Origin: Scolanthus callimorphus
Taxonomy: Eukaryota > Cnidaria > Anthozoa > Actiniaria > Edwardsiidae
Direction of reading: 5' to 3'
DNA length: 64,000 bases
NCBI GenBank assembly: GCA_033964015.1
Contig: JAWWUD010000099.1
Span: 310,001 to 374,000, forward strand
How positions within the stretch are numbered: the stretch's first letter is position 1; each line of letters opens with the position of its first letter. This document shows, piece by piece, positions 1-10,976 of this stretch. The notes under the pieces were generated by a model. It saw nothing but the letters and a program-made list of their open reading frames with translations, did no database searches and had not been told where the DNA came from. The position numbers and the translations under genes are program-made.

Positions 1-254
1 GTATGAAGTGCTCCAGCTGATTTACTCAAAATCGTGCTGCAAGTATCATAGAACCCTCTCTAGTTACAACCACAATGTGGTACGGTATTTCGAATACTCC
101 GAATACGGTACTAGCATTTTGGGTTGTACCGAAAGTATGGTTTGCGACTCCATTTTCAAATGAAAGCCCCCGCAGAATCTTTAACCCAAATAAAATAGTG
201 GAAATCTTTTCCATCAGATTATTTAAAAGTTTCCTCGTTTTCTTTTTGCTGCAG
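1..254 (+). other. Intron 1 of astacin copy 1
   Basis: The window starts on the donor GTATGAAGTG. The first ~130 bases align with intron 1 of copy 2 at 5373-5500, and the acceptor TGCAG lies at 250-254. This intron similarity shows that the two genes arose by segmental duplication rather than by retrocopying. Confidence 0.85.
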
Positions 255-2809
255 AGAATATCGGCATTGATGATCCCGCCTTGTTCGAAGGCGATATGTA
301 CCTGACCTCCGCCCAGCGCTTCGCGGCCATGACTGGCGGCGATGTAAGCAAGGCTGGCCTGGGACGAGCTTCCGTCAGTAGAGGATTGTGGCCTAACGGA
401 GTGCTTCCTTACACGATAGCACCAGAGCTAGGTATGTATCGATATGTAAACGGGGTTAAAACATCAAATAAATTCCTCGCTTTGAAAGCACCATAGACGG
501 GGAAAAAAGGAGAGGGCATGACGGGGAGCTTGCTTTCCCCACAATCAGAACACATTTACTGGAGTCCTCCAATACATTGTCACTTTGTTGGCCCCCACTC
601 TTAATTATGGGATCGTCATACCTATTTCATACCTTTTCGTGTGTGTAATTGAGTCAACCTCGTTCCACTTGGAATGTGTCACTACTTTGTTTTCATTAGA
701 GAGAGACGAATCCGCCATGAGAGTCATCCGTGCAGCCATGAGGATTTGGGAGACCAAGACTTGTGTCAAATTTAAGAAGAGAATAAACGAGGCGGCCTAC
801 GCCCACCTCTACATAGGGCCAGGGTAAGGGAGTAGAGTTAAAGTCGTAAGAGACGGACCAGAAGGTTAGCCGCAAATGCAACGTTTGGATTATATAGTAA
901 TGTTGATCTACAACGTCACTGTGTCCACGGACGCATAATCTGCCTGTTGGAAACATGTCAGGAAAGCGAAGCCAAAAATAACTTGGTGTTTTGAAAAGTG
1001 GGTCGCGAAGCAAACCTTCAATTGGTTGTAAAGTCCTTTCTAGTCTCAGCAAACTGAAGGAGTCCAAAGAGATTGTTGGAGTTGAGTTGACCGGACGTGA
1101 GTTGCCATAGTAACAATAACTTTTTTGTCTTCCTTCACTTAGCTGTACTTCATACGTGGGAAGGACGGGTAGACGTCAGCTCATCTCTCTCGCCCGAGGG
1201 TGCTGGTGGACTCATACAGTGGCCCATGAACTCGGTATGTTTGTACCCGTTACTCAAACATGAATTCAGAATTCACCTCGTAGATGGCTGTGCACCGCCA
1301 CCGCGATACCGGTGTGTTGCTATACCAACTGAGCTGTGAAGGCAGATGTGGTTGATAAGGTCAATACAGTGTACAATTATATGAAAAAAAGCCTTGATAT
1401 GTCGCGCATTCTACAGGTCACGCACTGGGATTCTACCATGAGCAGTCACGCCCTGACCGTGATGAGTACGTGACAATGCACTGGGAAAACATCTACGATA
1501 GTAAGTATGCCCTAAACAAGGTAGCAAATGACATGCAGAAAATAAAAATAGCAACGGACACGAGCTAAAAAGATAAACAGGACATTTATATCTCGACCTC
1601 ATATGTGTATGACAAAACAATATTACATCTTTGGCATCTTGTTTCAGGATACAAGTTTGCGTTCAACAAGTATCCCACTTCCACCATCAACTCGCTTGGG
1701 ACTCCTTATGACTACGCTAGTGTCATGCACTACGAGGCATTCGCATTCAGTAAAAATCGCAGGCGAACCATCTCTCCCAAAAAACAAGGGGTATGTAAGA
1801 ATAAGACCCTGTTCACACGTGACCGGTACAATTCTGGCACGTTTTGCAACCGGCAGTGTTCACACGGGACCGAGCCGGCCCTAGCCGTACCAAAATCGGT
1901 CCGGTATACCACGTACAGGTCCCGTGTGAACGCGCGAGCTCGAGTTGTCGCTTTGTTCCTGCCTGTGGCGTTGCTGTTGAAAGAATTAATTTCGAAAAGT
2001 CAATTTCGAATCCATTCTTTTTTAACAGACGATTACATAGGATTTGCAGGCACGACATGATTACCCACTCTTGACATCTGCATCATTACAGGTTACCCTG
2101 AGTAACAGGAAGGGTCCGTCCGAGATTGATGTCCGGCAGATGAACCTCTTGTACAAGTGCAGCGGTGGTGGTGGTGGCGGTGGTGGAGGTGGCGGTGGCG
2201 GCAGTGGAGGTAGGTGGAGGGCGCTTGTATAGCATCATCCTGGATATACCTTCCACTGAATCTCGCACGGTATGACAATACTTATCCTGTCGCCCATGGT
2301 CGTGCTAACACTCAAGTGAGCGAGTGACAACGAGAACCACGAAACCTAATTTCTTTGGCATTCCACGAGTCAAAAAAGGTCGATGAAAGCCATTTTTTCC
2401 ATAACCTGAAGATATGTAGACCTGGCAGTTTTGTCAGTTTCCAAGTGCTGCGATTGCGTTCCACAATTTGATTGAAGTACTGCAGGGAAGCTTTCTTCCT
2501 ACGTAAGGGTTACTTACAACGCCCTTAGTTTCTTTTGGTTAAGTTATACCCAGCGTGTCTTGAGCACTTACGCAGCTTTCTTGTTTGCATCTTATCTTAG
2601 CAAATCATTAAACCATAATCGAATCCTTCACTTGTTTCTGATATAAAGGTAACTGCCGAGACCGTAACCAATATTGTGCGGCATGGGCGCGAATAGGCGA
2701 ATGCCAGAAAAACCCGCGATACATGCTCGTCTATTGCAAGAAAAGTTGTGGCAAGTGCTGGTATGTATATCAAATTGCAGACGCTGTTTTTCTCATCGCT
2801 GTGGTCTAG
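1..2809 (+). CDS. Astacin-type zinc metalloprotease with C-terminal ShK domain, copy 1 (5' exon outside window)
   Basis: Secreted M12A endopeptidase. Exons seen: 255-431, 700-823, 1143-1234, 1417-1500, 1648-1790, 2092-2209, 2649-2809, all with GT/AG borders and the same phases as copy 2 at 5300-10902. The propeptide carries FEGD, the family's aspartate-switch motif, and the mature domain starts near LWPNG. The zinc site [18 protein letters not shown] is split by the intron at 1235-1416; the Met-turn is SVMHY. A run of 13 glycines joins the catalytic domain to a six-cysteine ShK domain ending CGKCW. Bases 1-130 match the start of copy 2's intron 1, so the signal-peptide exon must end at base 0. 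After CGKCW the frame stays open for 15 codons to a TAG at 2807-2809; alternatively GTATGT at 2761 is a donor. Cnidarian astacin-ShK proteins occur in digestive, developmental and nematocyst settings; which applies here is unknown. Confidence 0.93.
1811..1930. repeat. Palindromic MITE-like insert in intron of astacin copy 1
   Basis: GTTCACACG(T/G)GACC occurs at the left end, again internally near 1859, and inverted at the right end near 1918-1932. It lies just inside the intron that follows the Met-turn exon; copy 2 lacks it, so it was inserted after the duplication or lost from copy 2. Confidence 0.6.
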
Positions 2810-2993
2810 GTTCGACTCCTGATCGGGACAGAGGAAATTTTCTTTCTATTCTGGCCTCGGTCGAAGTTGGTTCATATTGTGAATTGAACTTGTCCTACTG
2901 TGTTTTACGTCATTCGGATGAGACAATCAACCAAGGTCCCGTCTCGCCTCTCTACTTTACTCAGGGGGGACGTTTACGAACCACTGTGGACGT

Positions 2994-2999
2994 AATAAA
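2994..2999 (+). terminator. Candidate polyadenylation signal for astacin copy 1
   Basis: AATAAA about 185 bases after the TAG stop of copy 1. No transcript evidence is available. Confidence 0.35.
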
Positions 3000-3420
3000 C
3001 CCTCTGGCAGTGACCACCCTCAGTGTCTGTGCTTATGACCGCTTGGCTGCCAGTGGCGCCGTTGAGACCCAGCGCAATTAAGCTTACGAGCTGCAAGTCT
3101 GGGGAGTCGGTCTCAGACATTTTTTTTTTTTTTAGTTCTGAATATTTAATGAAACAGGTTTGCTTAACTAGTGTGAACGAGTATTAGTAAGCCTATAAGA
3201 CGGCGAAGAAAAAAAAAAAAGAACACACCGACTCTTAAAAATCAATCAACCAATCAATTGAATGAAATATGGAAATAATGAGAACCGGAATTATAGATGC
3301 AAATATTCACGAAATGGGAGTATATTAAAACAAAAATAATTGCTTCTTTTTTCAGAACTTGCTGCACTGTCGATGTTCAAGGTTCTTGGATTAGTTAGCG
3401 TCAGTGTTCACGTTTCACAA

Positions 3421-3644
3421 TAGCTGTATTCACACTAGAGACGGAAACCTCGTCTGAGACGAGTTTCTCGCCTTGAATATGGTTCCCTGTTCTTCTGTGA
3501 TCACGCGAAAACAATTTTTTTGAAGAGGAAGGTTTAGACAGATAACAAGCAAGTGTTTTTGAGTAGAATTGACATAAGACAGGAACTTTTTCTGCGAGAA
3601 ATTCGTCTCGGACGAGTTTTCCGTCTCTAGTGTGAATACAGCTA
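3421..3644. repeat. Palindromic MITE, TIR TAGCTGTATTCACACTAGAG
   Basis: The left end TAGCTGTATTCACACTAGAG and the exact inverted right end (CTCTAGTGTGAATACAGCTA at 3625-3644) bound a 224-bp AT-rich element with internal inverted GACGAG strings. The inner core CACTAGAGACG is shared with the element at 12076-12370, so both belong to one family or superfamily. Confidence 0.8.
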
Positions 3645-5233
3645 ATACTGTATTTTCGTGCCTGTTTTGTATGGAGACCTAGCGTCCTTTGATCCTTGAG
3701 CAAGAGAAGGGGAGTGCGTCATAATACATATCCTGCCGCCCGTGGTCGTGCTAACAGTGAATTGAGCAAGTGACGATAACGTACTTATTTGGCATTTCAA
3801 CGGCTTTAACACTCAATAAACCATTTTGCCTTACGATTTGTAGTCTGTCGAACTTTTAGATTCCAAAATAAGGGAAATGGTGCTCGAAATGCACGGGATT
3901 GTGATCTTTTGGTTGATTTCGGTAAATCCTTATTGGATTACGATGAAGGATTGCTGAGATATGAGTGAATTAAGATGGCAAATTTAGTATGTTTGAAAAA
4001 AGACTGAGGTAAACCGATTTCAAAAGAGTCGGATTTCCTCATGTAAGCTGTAATTACAATCTTCGAATATCTTTGCAATCCTACATCGAAATGACTTCAA
4101 ATTTTCACCATGTCAAGTTGAAAGCATTCTTTACAAATTTGACTTGTTTTTATTATTTGTGATATAATAATTTTGATGTTTTCGGTGACCATGTCCCTTT
4201 AAATTGACCCCTTCACGCTCATTATAGTATTTGAGATAAATCAGCGTTGGCGCAATCTGCAATATGCCCAGGAAGGGCCTCTATACGGGAATATTTTGTC
4301 TTGAATCGCAAGATATCTCGACATGTACTTCAGCTACAGGATCACTGGAAATTTCTTGGTACTTCAGCTACAGGATCACTGGAAATTTCTTGGTTATGCA
4401 TTTTTACTACTTTCATAGCGTACTTTGGTGTGGAGTGTTCGAAAACCATTTTTTTCTTTTTTCAGAAACATCCAATGCAGATAAATTATAGTGAAGTTTA
4501 TATGACCAAATATTTGCCCGACGAGTGTGTAAATATGTTAATGGATGCTCTTGGATATGGCAAAACATCAATTTGAAAGTATTCACTAGTCTAGGACTTC
4601 CAGAAAATTGTATAGCACAAAGCAAAGAAGAAAGGTCCAAATGGAGGATGACAAGGGAGCGAGATAAAATAGTCCGATGTGAAGAAACATCGGATAATAC
4701 AAAAGTCAAAGTTTACATTTTTTAAATAAGTCTACAGAATATGCGTTACATACTCTTGACAAGCGTTAATTTAGTTAGATCCCAGTTGACGCAGCTTGCG
4801 CAGACCTGCTAAGAAAATGAAATTTGATTTTCCTTTTGTGTGTTCATGCGATTGTTTGCACATTCAGCTGCTTCAGGGCGCGCGTGCGCGCGCAGAAGTA
4901 TGTCTGTAGTTACAAATGATGACCACAGAACCGCGAATCAGGGTGGGAAGACTGGGATATCAATAGAAAGGGCGAGAAGGGAGAAGGCAGGGAGACACTG
5001 AAAAGCAAAAAAAAGCGCGATTTTACAGAAGAAAACATGCACTAAAAATTTACTTGCCAACTCTTCACACGCGCTGTTTTTTTGTTTTTTGTTTTACCAA
5101 GGGAAAACATGTTAGTTCTGTGAACTTCAAATCCCTGAGCCCCACCTTATGGACACACACCTTTCTTTCCCCAACCCCCGTTCCATGAATTTGGCCCCCC
5201 TTCTGGCACCCGTCATAAAGGTATCGTTCATTG

Positions 5234-5245
5234 CCATATATAAGA
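5234..5245 (+). promoter_or_regulatory. TATA box of astacin copy 2
   Basis: CATATATAAG lies about 60 bases upstream of the ATG at 5300, giving a short 5' UTR if transcription starts ~30 bases downstream. A focused TATA promoter is typical of strongly tissue-restricted secretory genes. Confidence 0.7.
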
Positions 5246-5299
5246 GCTTCTACTTGCTCAGGAGTCATACTCCGCCTTAGAGCGCACACGAGGAACATC

Positions 5300-8200
5300 A
5301 TGAAGTTTGTTCTGTTTATCGCGGTGGCCATTATTGGCTGTTCTGCTGCTGCTGATCTTCACAGACCTGAAGGTATGAAGTGCTCCGGTTGATTTACTCA
5401 AACTCGTGCTGCAAGTATCATAGAACCCTCTCTAGGTACAACCACAATGCTGGTACGATAGTCGAATACTCCGAATACCGTACCTTAACTTATAACTACG
5501 TTTTTATTCTGTCGTTCCTAGTGTATAGCTCAGAATTTGAACACCAAAAATCGAGGAATAAAATTAGATACTATTATTCTACTTTGGAAGGGAACTTGAG
5601 CCAGGAGGCCAGTTAGGTGTACAAAACGGATTTGTTCCGCAAAAGATCTCTTCCGGACCCCCTTTCTTGGCCGGCTGTGTAAATTTTCAACAAGAAGGTT
5701 GCTGGCGAAAACAATCAATACAATGTTCTAGTGGGAAAATTGTTTTAAAATTTCGGGGAGAAAAATGTCCTGTCGTCTAAAATTTTTGTACTGTTTCCCG
5801 CTTTGTTGGTAAATGTTGGTCGTTCTACAAACGCCTTCAAATATTTCAAATATTATCATACAATATTTTGATATTTTTCTGTTAGCCGGCAATAAAAAAT
5901 TATCTATCCCTTTGCTGCCTGAGAAAAATTGGAGCTGAGGTTGTCCTGGGAAAAATCATACAAGGTGCCTCCTGCCAAAATGGGACAGACAATGTTTTCC
6001 AGCAACTTTAAAGACTCATATTTACACCAAAGAAACACATGCAAACGGGAAATAAGCGCGCCGTTTCAACACATTTTAGGAGCCGGAGTGCCGGTTGTAT
6101 AACCCGAGTTAAGTTGCGTTTATAATTCGGGACGCCTGCATAAACAAGCCTTTCTCAATTTTTTGCGCGCTCTTTCTTCTTTCTGAACAGCATGAGAACA
6201 ATGGGTTGAATTTAGTGACAACTCAAACGCTTTCCGAGTTTCCTGATTACGTTTCTATTTTTTGTGACAACAGAGAACATCGGAATTAAAGACCCCGCCC
6301 TGTTCGAAGGCGACATGTACCTTACTCCGGCCCAGCGCCACGCGGCCATGACTGGCGGCGACGTAAGCAAGGCCGGTCTGGGACGAGCTTCGATAAGTGG
6401 TGGTTTGTGGCCCAATGGGATCGTCCCTTACACAATCGACCGGGAATTCGGTATGTAGATTCGGTAGATTCACTCTACTGTGTTGACCCTTAGCGTAGAT
6501 GAAATATGAAATTATTGTTGTTATGGCCTAGAAACACAGGGAATTTCTGCAGAAACCCATCCATGGGAAAAGTTGAATTTCCCATGGTAGAAGAATGGGA
6601 AGTGTTCGGATTTCCCATGGCTATCCATGTGAATTCCGAACACTTCCCATGCGTGGCCCTACGTTTCTGATTGACGTGGATAGTGGCTTTTTGTATATCT
6701 ACACCAAGCCATGGCTCTCGGTAAACATTGGGCCACACTATCCACCTAATAGAATAAGTTGTAAATGTTCCGAGTTTCAGGAGCCACAGAGCGCGCGGAA
6801 TTCGATATCCACTGACTTGGTGGATACTAAAACCGGTGGAGCACCATTTCATTAGCACGTTAGCTTTCACACAAGGTTAATTCCTTATCTCCACTCGGTG
6901 GAGCACCACTGGTACACACCTGCGAACTGTTCGTTTCGCAAAAACATAAGCATATTATCTGATTTTTCATATGCTTCACATGATGTTCCCCAGAGAAAGA
7001 GAACAGAGCAATGGAAGTTCTCGGAGAAGCGATGTGGTTATGGGAGAGCAAGACTTGTATCAAATTTAAGAAGAGAACAAATGAGCCGAACTACATTCAC
7101 GTCCACATGGGAAGAGGGTAATTAGAACTTTTTATGTGCAACCACATCAAATAATAGATTTGACACAGCTACAACGTGTGAGATGAGTGCTATTAATAAG
7201 TCAGCGTCAATTTTGAAAGCGTATGGCCATATGTTACACGAGGCAATTTTTCACGCAACGAAGAGGCAATTTTTTACGCAACTATAGCGAATAAAAAAGA
7301 TTATTATTCAGCCATGCCACTATCTCGGTTCTGATTGGCTAAGAGTATGCAGCGAAACCTTGTTGGCGCGCAGTGCCTGACGTCATACTACAGACATTAG
7401 GATTGATGCACTCTAATGACGTCATAACGTAAGCCAATAGGTTTGGCCGCCATCTTGGTTTTCATTTCCGAATTGTTGAAAGCCGGTTTTGCGAATATTC
7501 TCGTTGAATCTGTTATGATTTTTGCCAAGAGATCATTGCTCAGGATATCTAAACATCAACTATGGCTATTTGAATTGAATACAAAAGGAAAATACCAATG
7601 GACGTAAGATGAAGTTGAAAAACCGTGTCGCCGTGCACGGCCTCATCGTTGACTTCGTTTAGCTAGGTAACAATTCTTGGTTGCTGAATAATAAAACAAT
7701 TATTGAATTCGGTTTTCGCATGATAGTGGGATTTGTCAACGCCTCGAGTTAGTGTTATCCGCCTCAGCTTCGCTTCGGCAGATAACACAAACCTCGGCGT
7801 TGCCAAATCTCACTATCATGCTCAACCTCATCCAATAAGTGTTAATTGGTTTACAGCTGCATCGCGACCCGCGTTTCCAAAACATCGATTTGTTTTTGGC
7901 TTTTCTGTTCCGCCAGTCAAATCTTATGAGCCAATCAGATTCTTGCCCTGTTTCGCCTAAAGCAGTCACCTGGCTTTCTGTCGCGACGTTGTCTGGTTTT
8001 AGTTCAGAGGGAATCCATTTGACTGCACTAGGCGAAACAGGGCAATAATCTGATTGGCTCATAAGATTTGACTGGCGGAGATGTATGAAACTGTCATTAT
8101 TCGGAGTAACATTTCTCCTATATTATCTGAGATGTCACGCGTTCGCAATTTTTCTCGCAACTCGTCAAATGATAAAATTTTGAAAACACCAAGGAAACCA

Positions 8201-10902
8201 TTGCGTTGCAAGTTGCAGAACGTCGCGGGGCATGTCACATTCGCAGTTTTCGCTGCAATATCGCAACAAAGTTTTGCGTTGAGGAGGGTCAGATTCGAGA
8301 TTTGCCACGTGTATCATATAGTTTCTGATAGCATCCTTTTAGTTTGAAATGTTGGAGCTGACCATGCCCTCTCTAACGTATGAGATGCCAGAAAAACTTG
8401 TAATCTGAAAGCGAAATTTCAAAAAGACGAAAGCAATTCGAAAACGTTGTTGTTTCTTTATTGTCATTTTCCACACGACGTGACTTTTTTTTAGCATCAC
8501 TATGAGTGCCAGGATCGCTTGCTATAGTAATCATGATATGTTCTTCTCTTGTGTCATCTAGCTGTACCTCGCGGGTCGGAGTGTACGGTGGTCGTCAGTA
8601 TCTTTCACTTTCGTCCAACGGGTGCTGGTTTAAACACACAGCAGTACATGAGATCGGTAAGTTGTATCCAAACAACATCATTATCTAACCAACCAAAACT
8701 GGTGAACTGTTCTAAAACTTCGATATTTTGGGGGTTTCTGTTACGTCACTCATGTGTGAGCCAATCAGGTCCTTGCCCGGTTTTTGCCTCGTTGCAGTCA
8801 GTTGGCTTCTCTCGCGACGGACCAGATAGATATTGCTATTTGCTGCGATTTGATTGGTTGAGACTAGCGTCCTGCCACGTGCTATTTCAAAACGGCGTAG
8901 CAACGTCTCGTTTGTCCCATAGAAACGTGTGTTCATGCCTTTTCGAAACACAACTTTGCAGTGCCCAAAACAACAACAAAAATGTTTGGTGTCCACGCTT
9001 AAACGCAAATAGCAGGATCTCGACCGAAGCCACCCTATCAGAGACAATTACGTTTATTGACTATTTTATGTCGCATATTCTACAGGTCACGCGCTGGGAT
9101 TCTACCATGAACAGTCACGCCCTGACCGTGACGACTACGTGACAATCCACTGGGATAACATCCACGACGGTAAGTACTGGAAAGATAGCTGATAGCTGGA
9201 AGCAACACGGCCATGGCTCTAACCAACTGTCTGAAACCAAGGAGGTTGTGTCTTTCTTGTTTAAGACTACAAGTTCGCGTTCAACAAATACACGTCGTTC
9301 ACCATCAACTCGCTTGGGACTCCTTATGACTACGCTAGCATCATGCACTACGAGGAATACGCATTCAGCAAAAACAAGGAGAAGACCATTACTCCCACGA
9401 AACAAGGGGTAACGACAACAAACGAAATTCTATTAGATAAATTCACATGACGATTGAATTCCACATCAAATTTCACGCGAAAAAAGATATCAAAGCGACG
9501 TTTTTCAAGTGAAATTTAACGTGGAATTAACGAGTCGAGTGATCAATTTTTTTGGGCCCTTGAGCAGTCTAAACACCCCGATAAACAAAAGCTAGCACAC
9601 CAAGAAAGCTGCGGAAGGTTGTTGATACATAAAACCTCCTTGATTCATCTTAGCACTGCCAATTCAGTTAGCGAATCGAAGGTGAAAGGATAATTGAGGC
9701 TTGATTTATGCACTTTACTCTCCATTCTCTCAAAACTCCCTCAATAACGCTAGTCGTCTCATCAGAACTGGCTGCGTCCCAGGAAGTTCGATTCTCTTCA
9801 ACAGTTTTGCCAGCTAAGACAAAGAAATTCAGTAGCTTGGCTCAGCAGAAGTGTCAAATCAGTTGCTAGTTCTTGACATATTTATTCCCATACATAGGTT
9901 AAACTGGGAAACAGAGAGGGTCCGTCCGAGATTGATGCCCGGCAGATGAACTTGCTGTACAAGTGTAGCGGTGGAGGGGGCGGCGGTGAAGGTAGGTGGA
10001 ATTCCCTGCTAGCAGAGGCCACTTCTTGAAGTGGCCTCTGCACACAAATGTCACAACCTCGTCCAGGATCGTGGACGTACTTGACTGGTTTGGCTGGTTT
10101 TACAAGAATGGCGTCAGTGTTTTTTTGCTTCGTAAACAGCGCGCGCTTTCACGAGTGATTTCTTGTTCAAATGGCCAACACAAAACATTTTGATCAAATT
10201 TCGATAGAAAATATAAAACCATCCCCAGCGAATTGACAAATTCGCTGGCAGCGTTTAAAAGCCTTTCAATCGAGTAAACGAGCCATCTAAAGGTCACAAA
10301 AAGTGATTTTGTGTAAGTTGTACAGCAGATAAATTGCCTATTTTCTTGCTCGCGCACAAACTTGATCGACCAGTTTCTCCAAGCTCACGCCATTTTCTCA
10401 CACATGCGCGACAGAGAAATGACATTTGTGCGCAGAGGCTACTTTTGCGTAGCTGAAAACACAAGGCAACAATTAAAGTAAAAGAAATGCAGGGAGATAA
10501 AAAAGTAGCCTCTGCTCGCAGGGTATAGGTGGAAGTACTTCCTCGTTTCTTTCAAGTATCATCAGATTCGAGCAACTTGTGTCCAAAAATCTGGAAAGTA
10601 GAAACTTATTGGTTTTATTTTAGTATCTTTTAAAAGGTTTACATGCAACGGTAGTAACTCGCGTTAGTCCTGTTAAGAAATCTTGAAGGCAACCTAGGAA
10701 ATACATATCAAAGTTTATATACAATATTTCACTTGAATTTTCCTATTATAGGACCTTATAGTACTTTATCGTTCTTTATTTTAAAGGAAACTGTCAAGAT
10801 ATGAACCACTTTTGCGCCGAATTTGCGGGAAAAGGAGACTGTGAGAATCGCCGTCTTTTCATGTTGTACTACTGCAAGAAAAGCTGCGGCAAATGCTGGT
10901 AA
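5300..10902 (+). CDS. Astacin-type zinc metalloprotease with C-terminal ShK domain, copy 2 (complete, 301 aa)
   Basis: Eight exons: 5300-5372, 6274-6450, 6994-7117, 8562-8656, 9086-9169, 9266-9408, 9898-9991, 10787-10902 (906 nt, TAA stop). Residues 1-18 are a signal peptide (hydrophobic run ending CSAAA). FEGD at 35-38 is the propeptide aspartate switch; the mature catalytic domain begins close to LWPNG at 69. The zinc motif spans 154-171 with His154, His158 and His164 as ligands and Glu155 as general base; the Met-turn SIMHY at 209-213 supplies Tyr213. A six-glycine linker at 257-262 precedes an ShK domain, cysteines 266, 273, 282, 293, 297 and 300. All catalytic residues are present, so an active secreted endopeptidase is expected. 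Start chosen for the signal peptide, the TATA box and matching exon phase. Family assignment is certain; substrate and tissue are unknown. Confidence 0.96.
6535..6653. repeat. Truncated copy of the CACAGGGAATTTCTGCAG palindromic MITE
   Basis: Starts CACAGGGAATTTCTGCAGAA and runs through the central inverted GGGAAGTGTTCGGA/TCCGAACACTTCCC core but lacks the right terminal repeat. It sits in intron 2 of astacin copy 2. Fuller copies are at 39985, 40220 and 60592. Confidence 0.75.
7719..7820. repeat. 102-bp long hairpin in intron 3 of astacin copy 2
   Basis: CATGATAGTGGGATTTG at the left is repeated inverted as CAAATCTCACTATCATG at the right, and internal AGTGTTATC/GATAACAC also pair, leaving a short loop. 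It is probably a small MITE. Confidence 0.7.
7851..8083. repeat. Palindromic MITE, copy 1 (second copy at 37306-37616)
   Basis: GCCAGTCAAATCTTATGAGC at the left is inverted at the right (GCTCATAAGATTTGACTGGC), with internal CCTGTTTCGCCT/AGGCGAAACAGG pairing. The ~110-base centre including TCTGTCGCGACGTTGTCTGG is shared with 37306-37616. Confidence 0.8.
10004..10523. repeat. 520-bp inverted-repeat element just after exon 7 of astacin copy 2
   Basis: Left end CCCTGCTAGCAGAGGCCACT; right end, read inverted, CCCTGCGAGCAGAGGCTACT. It begins 12 bases after the exon 7 donor GT at 9992, so the splice site is nearly abutted by the insertion. No coding capacity; probably a non-autonomous DNA transposon. 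Confidence 0.7.
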
Positions 10903-10970
10903 GACATTTTAAAGGTGACTCACTACAAAGGTATCAGGGAAGTCGACTAACAATTTGATAAAAATCTTGG

Positions 10971-10976
10971 AATAAA
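10971..10976 (+). terminator. Candidate polyadenylation signal for astacin copy 2
   Basis: AATAAA 69 bases after the TAA stop at 10900-10902; a second AATAAA follows near 11018. Confidence 0.5.

Larger units (their letters stand above)
2810..5230. other. Intergenic stretch between the two astacin genes
   Basis: No coding region seen. It holds a truncated pol III B-box-like string near 2810-2830, a perfect-ended palindromic element at 3421-3644, and a ~70-base segment at 3716-3785 that resembles 2271-2340 inside copy 1. The rest is AT-rich without recognised features. Confidence 0.6.

Noticed and set aside
2674..3081. 135-codon frame over the copy 1 ShK exon
   Set aside because: It is out of frame with the six-cysteine ShK reading and encodes nothing recognisable.
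8549..9142. 197-codon open frame on the plus strand
   Set aside because: It overlaps two true astacin exons (8562-8656 and 9086-9169) in the wrong frame and reads through the intron and a MITE.
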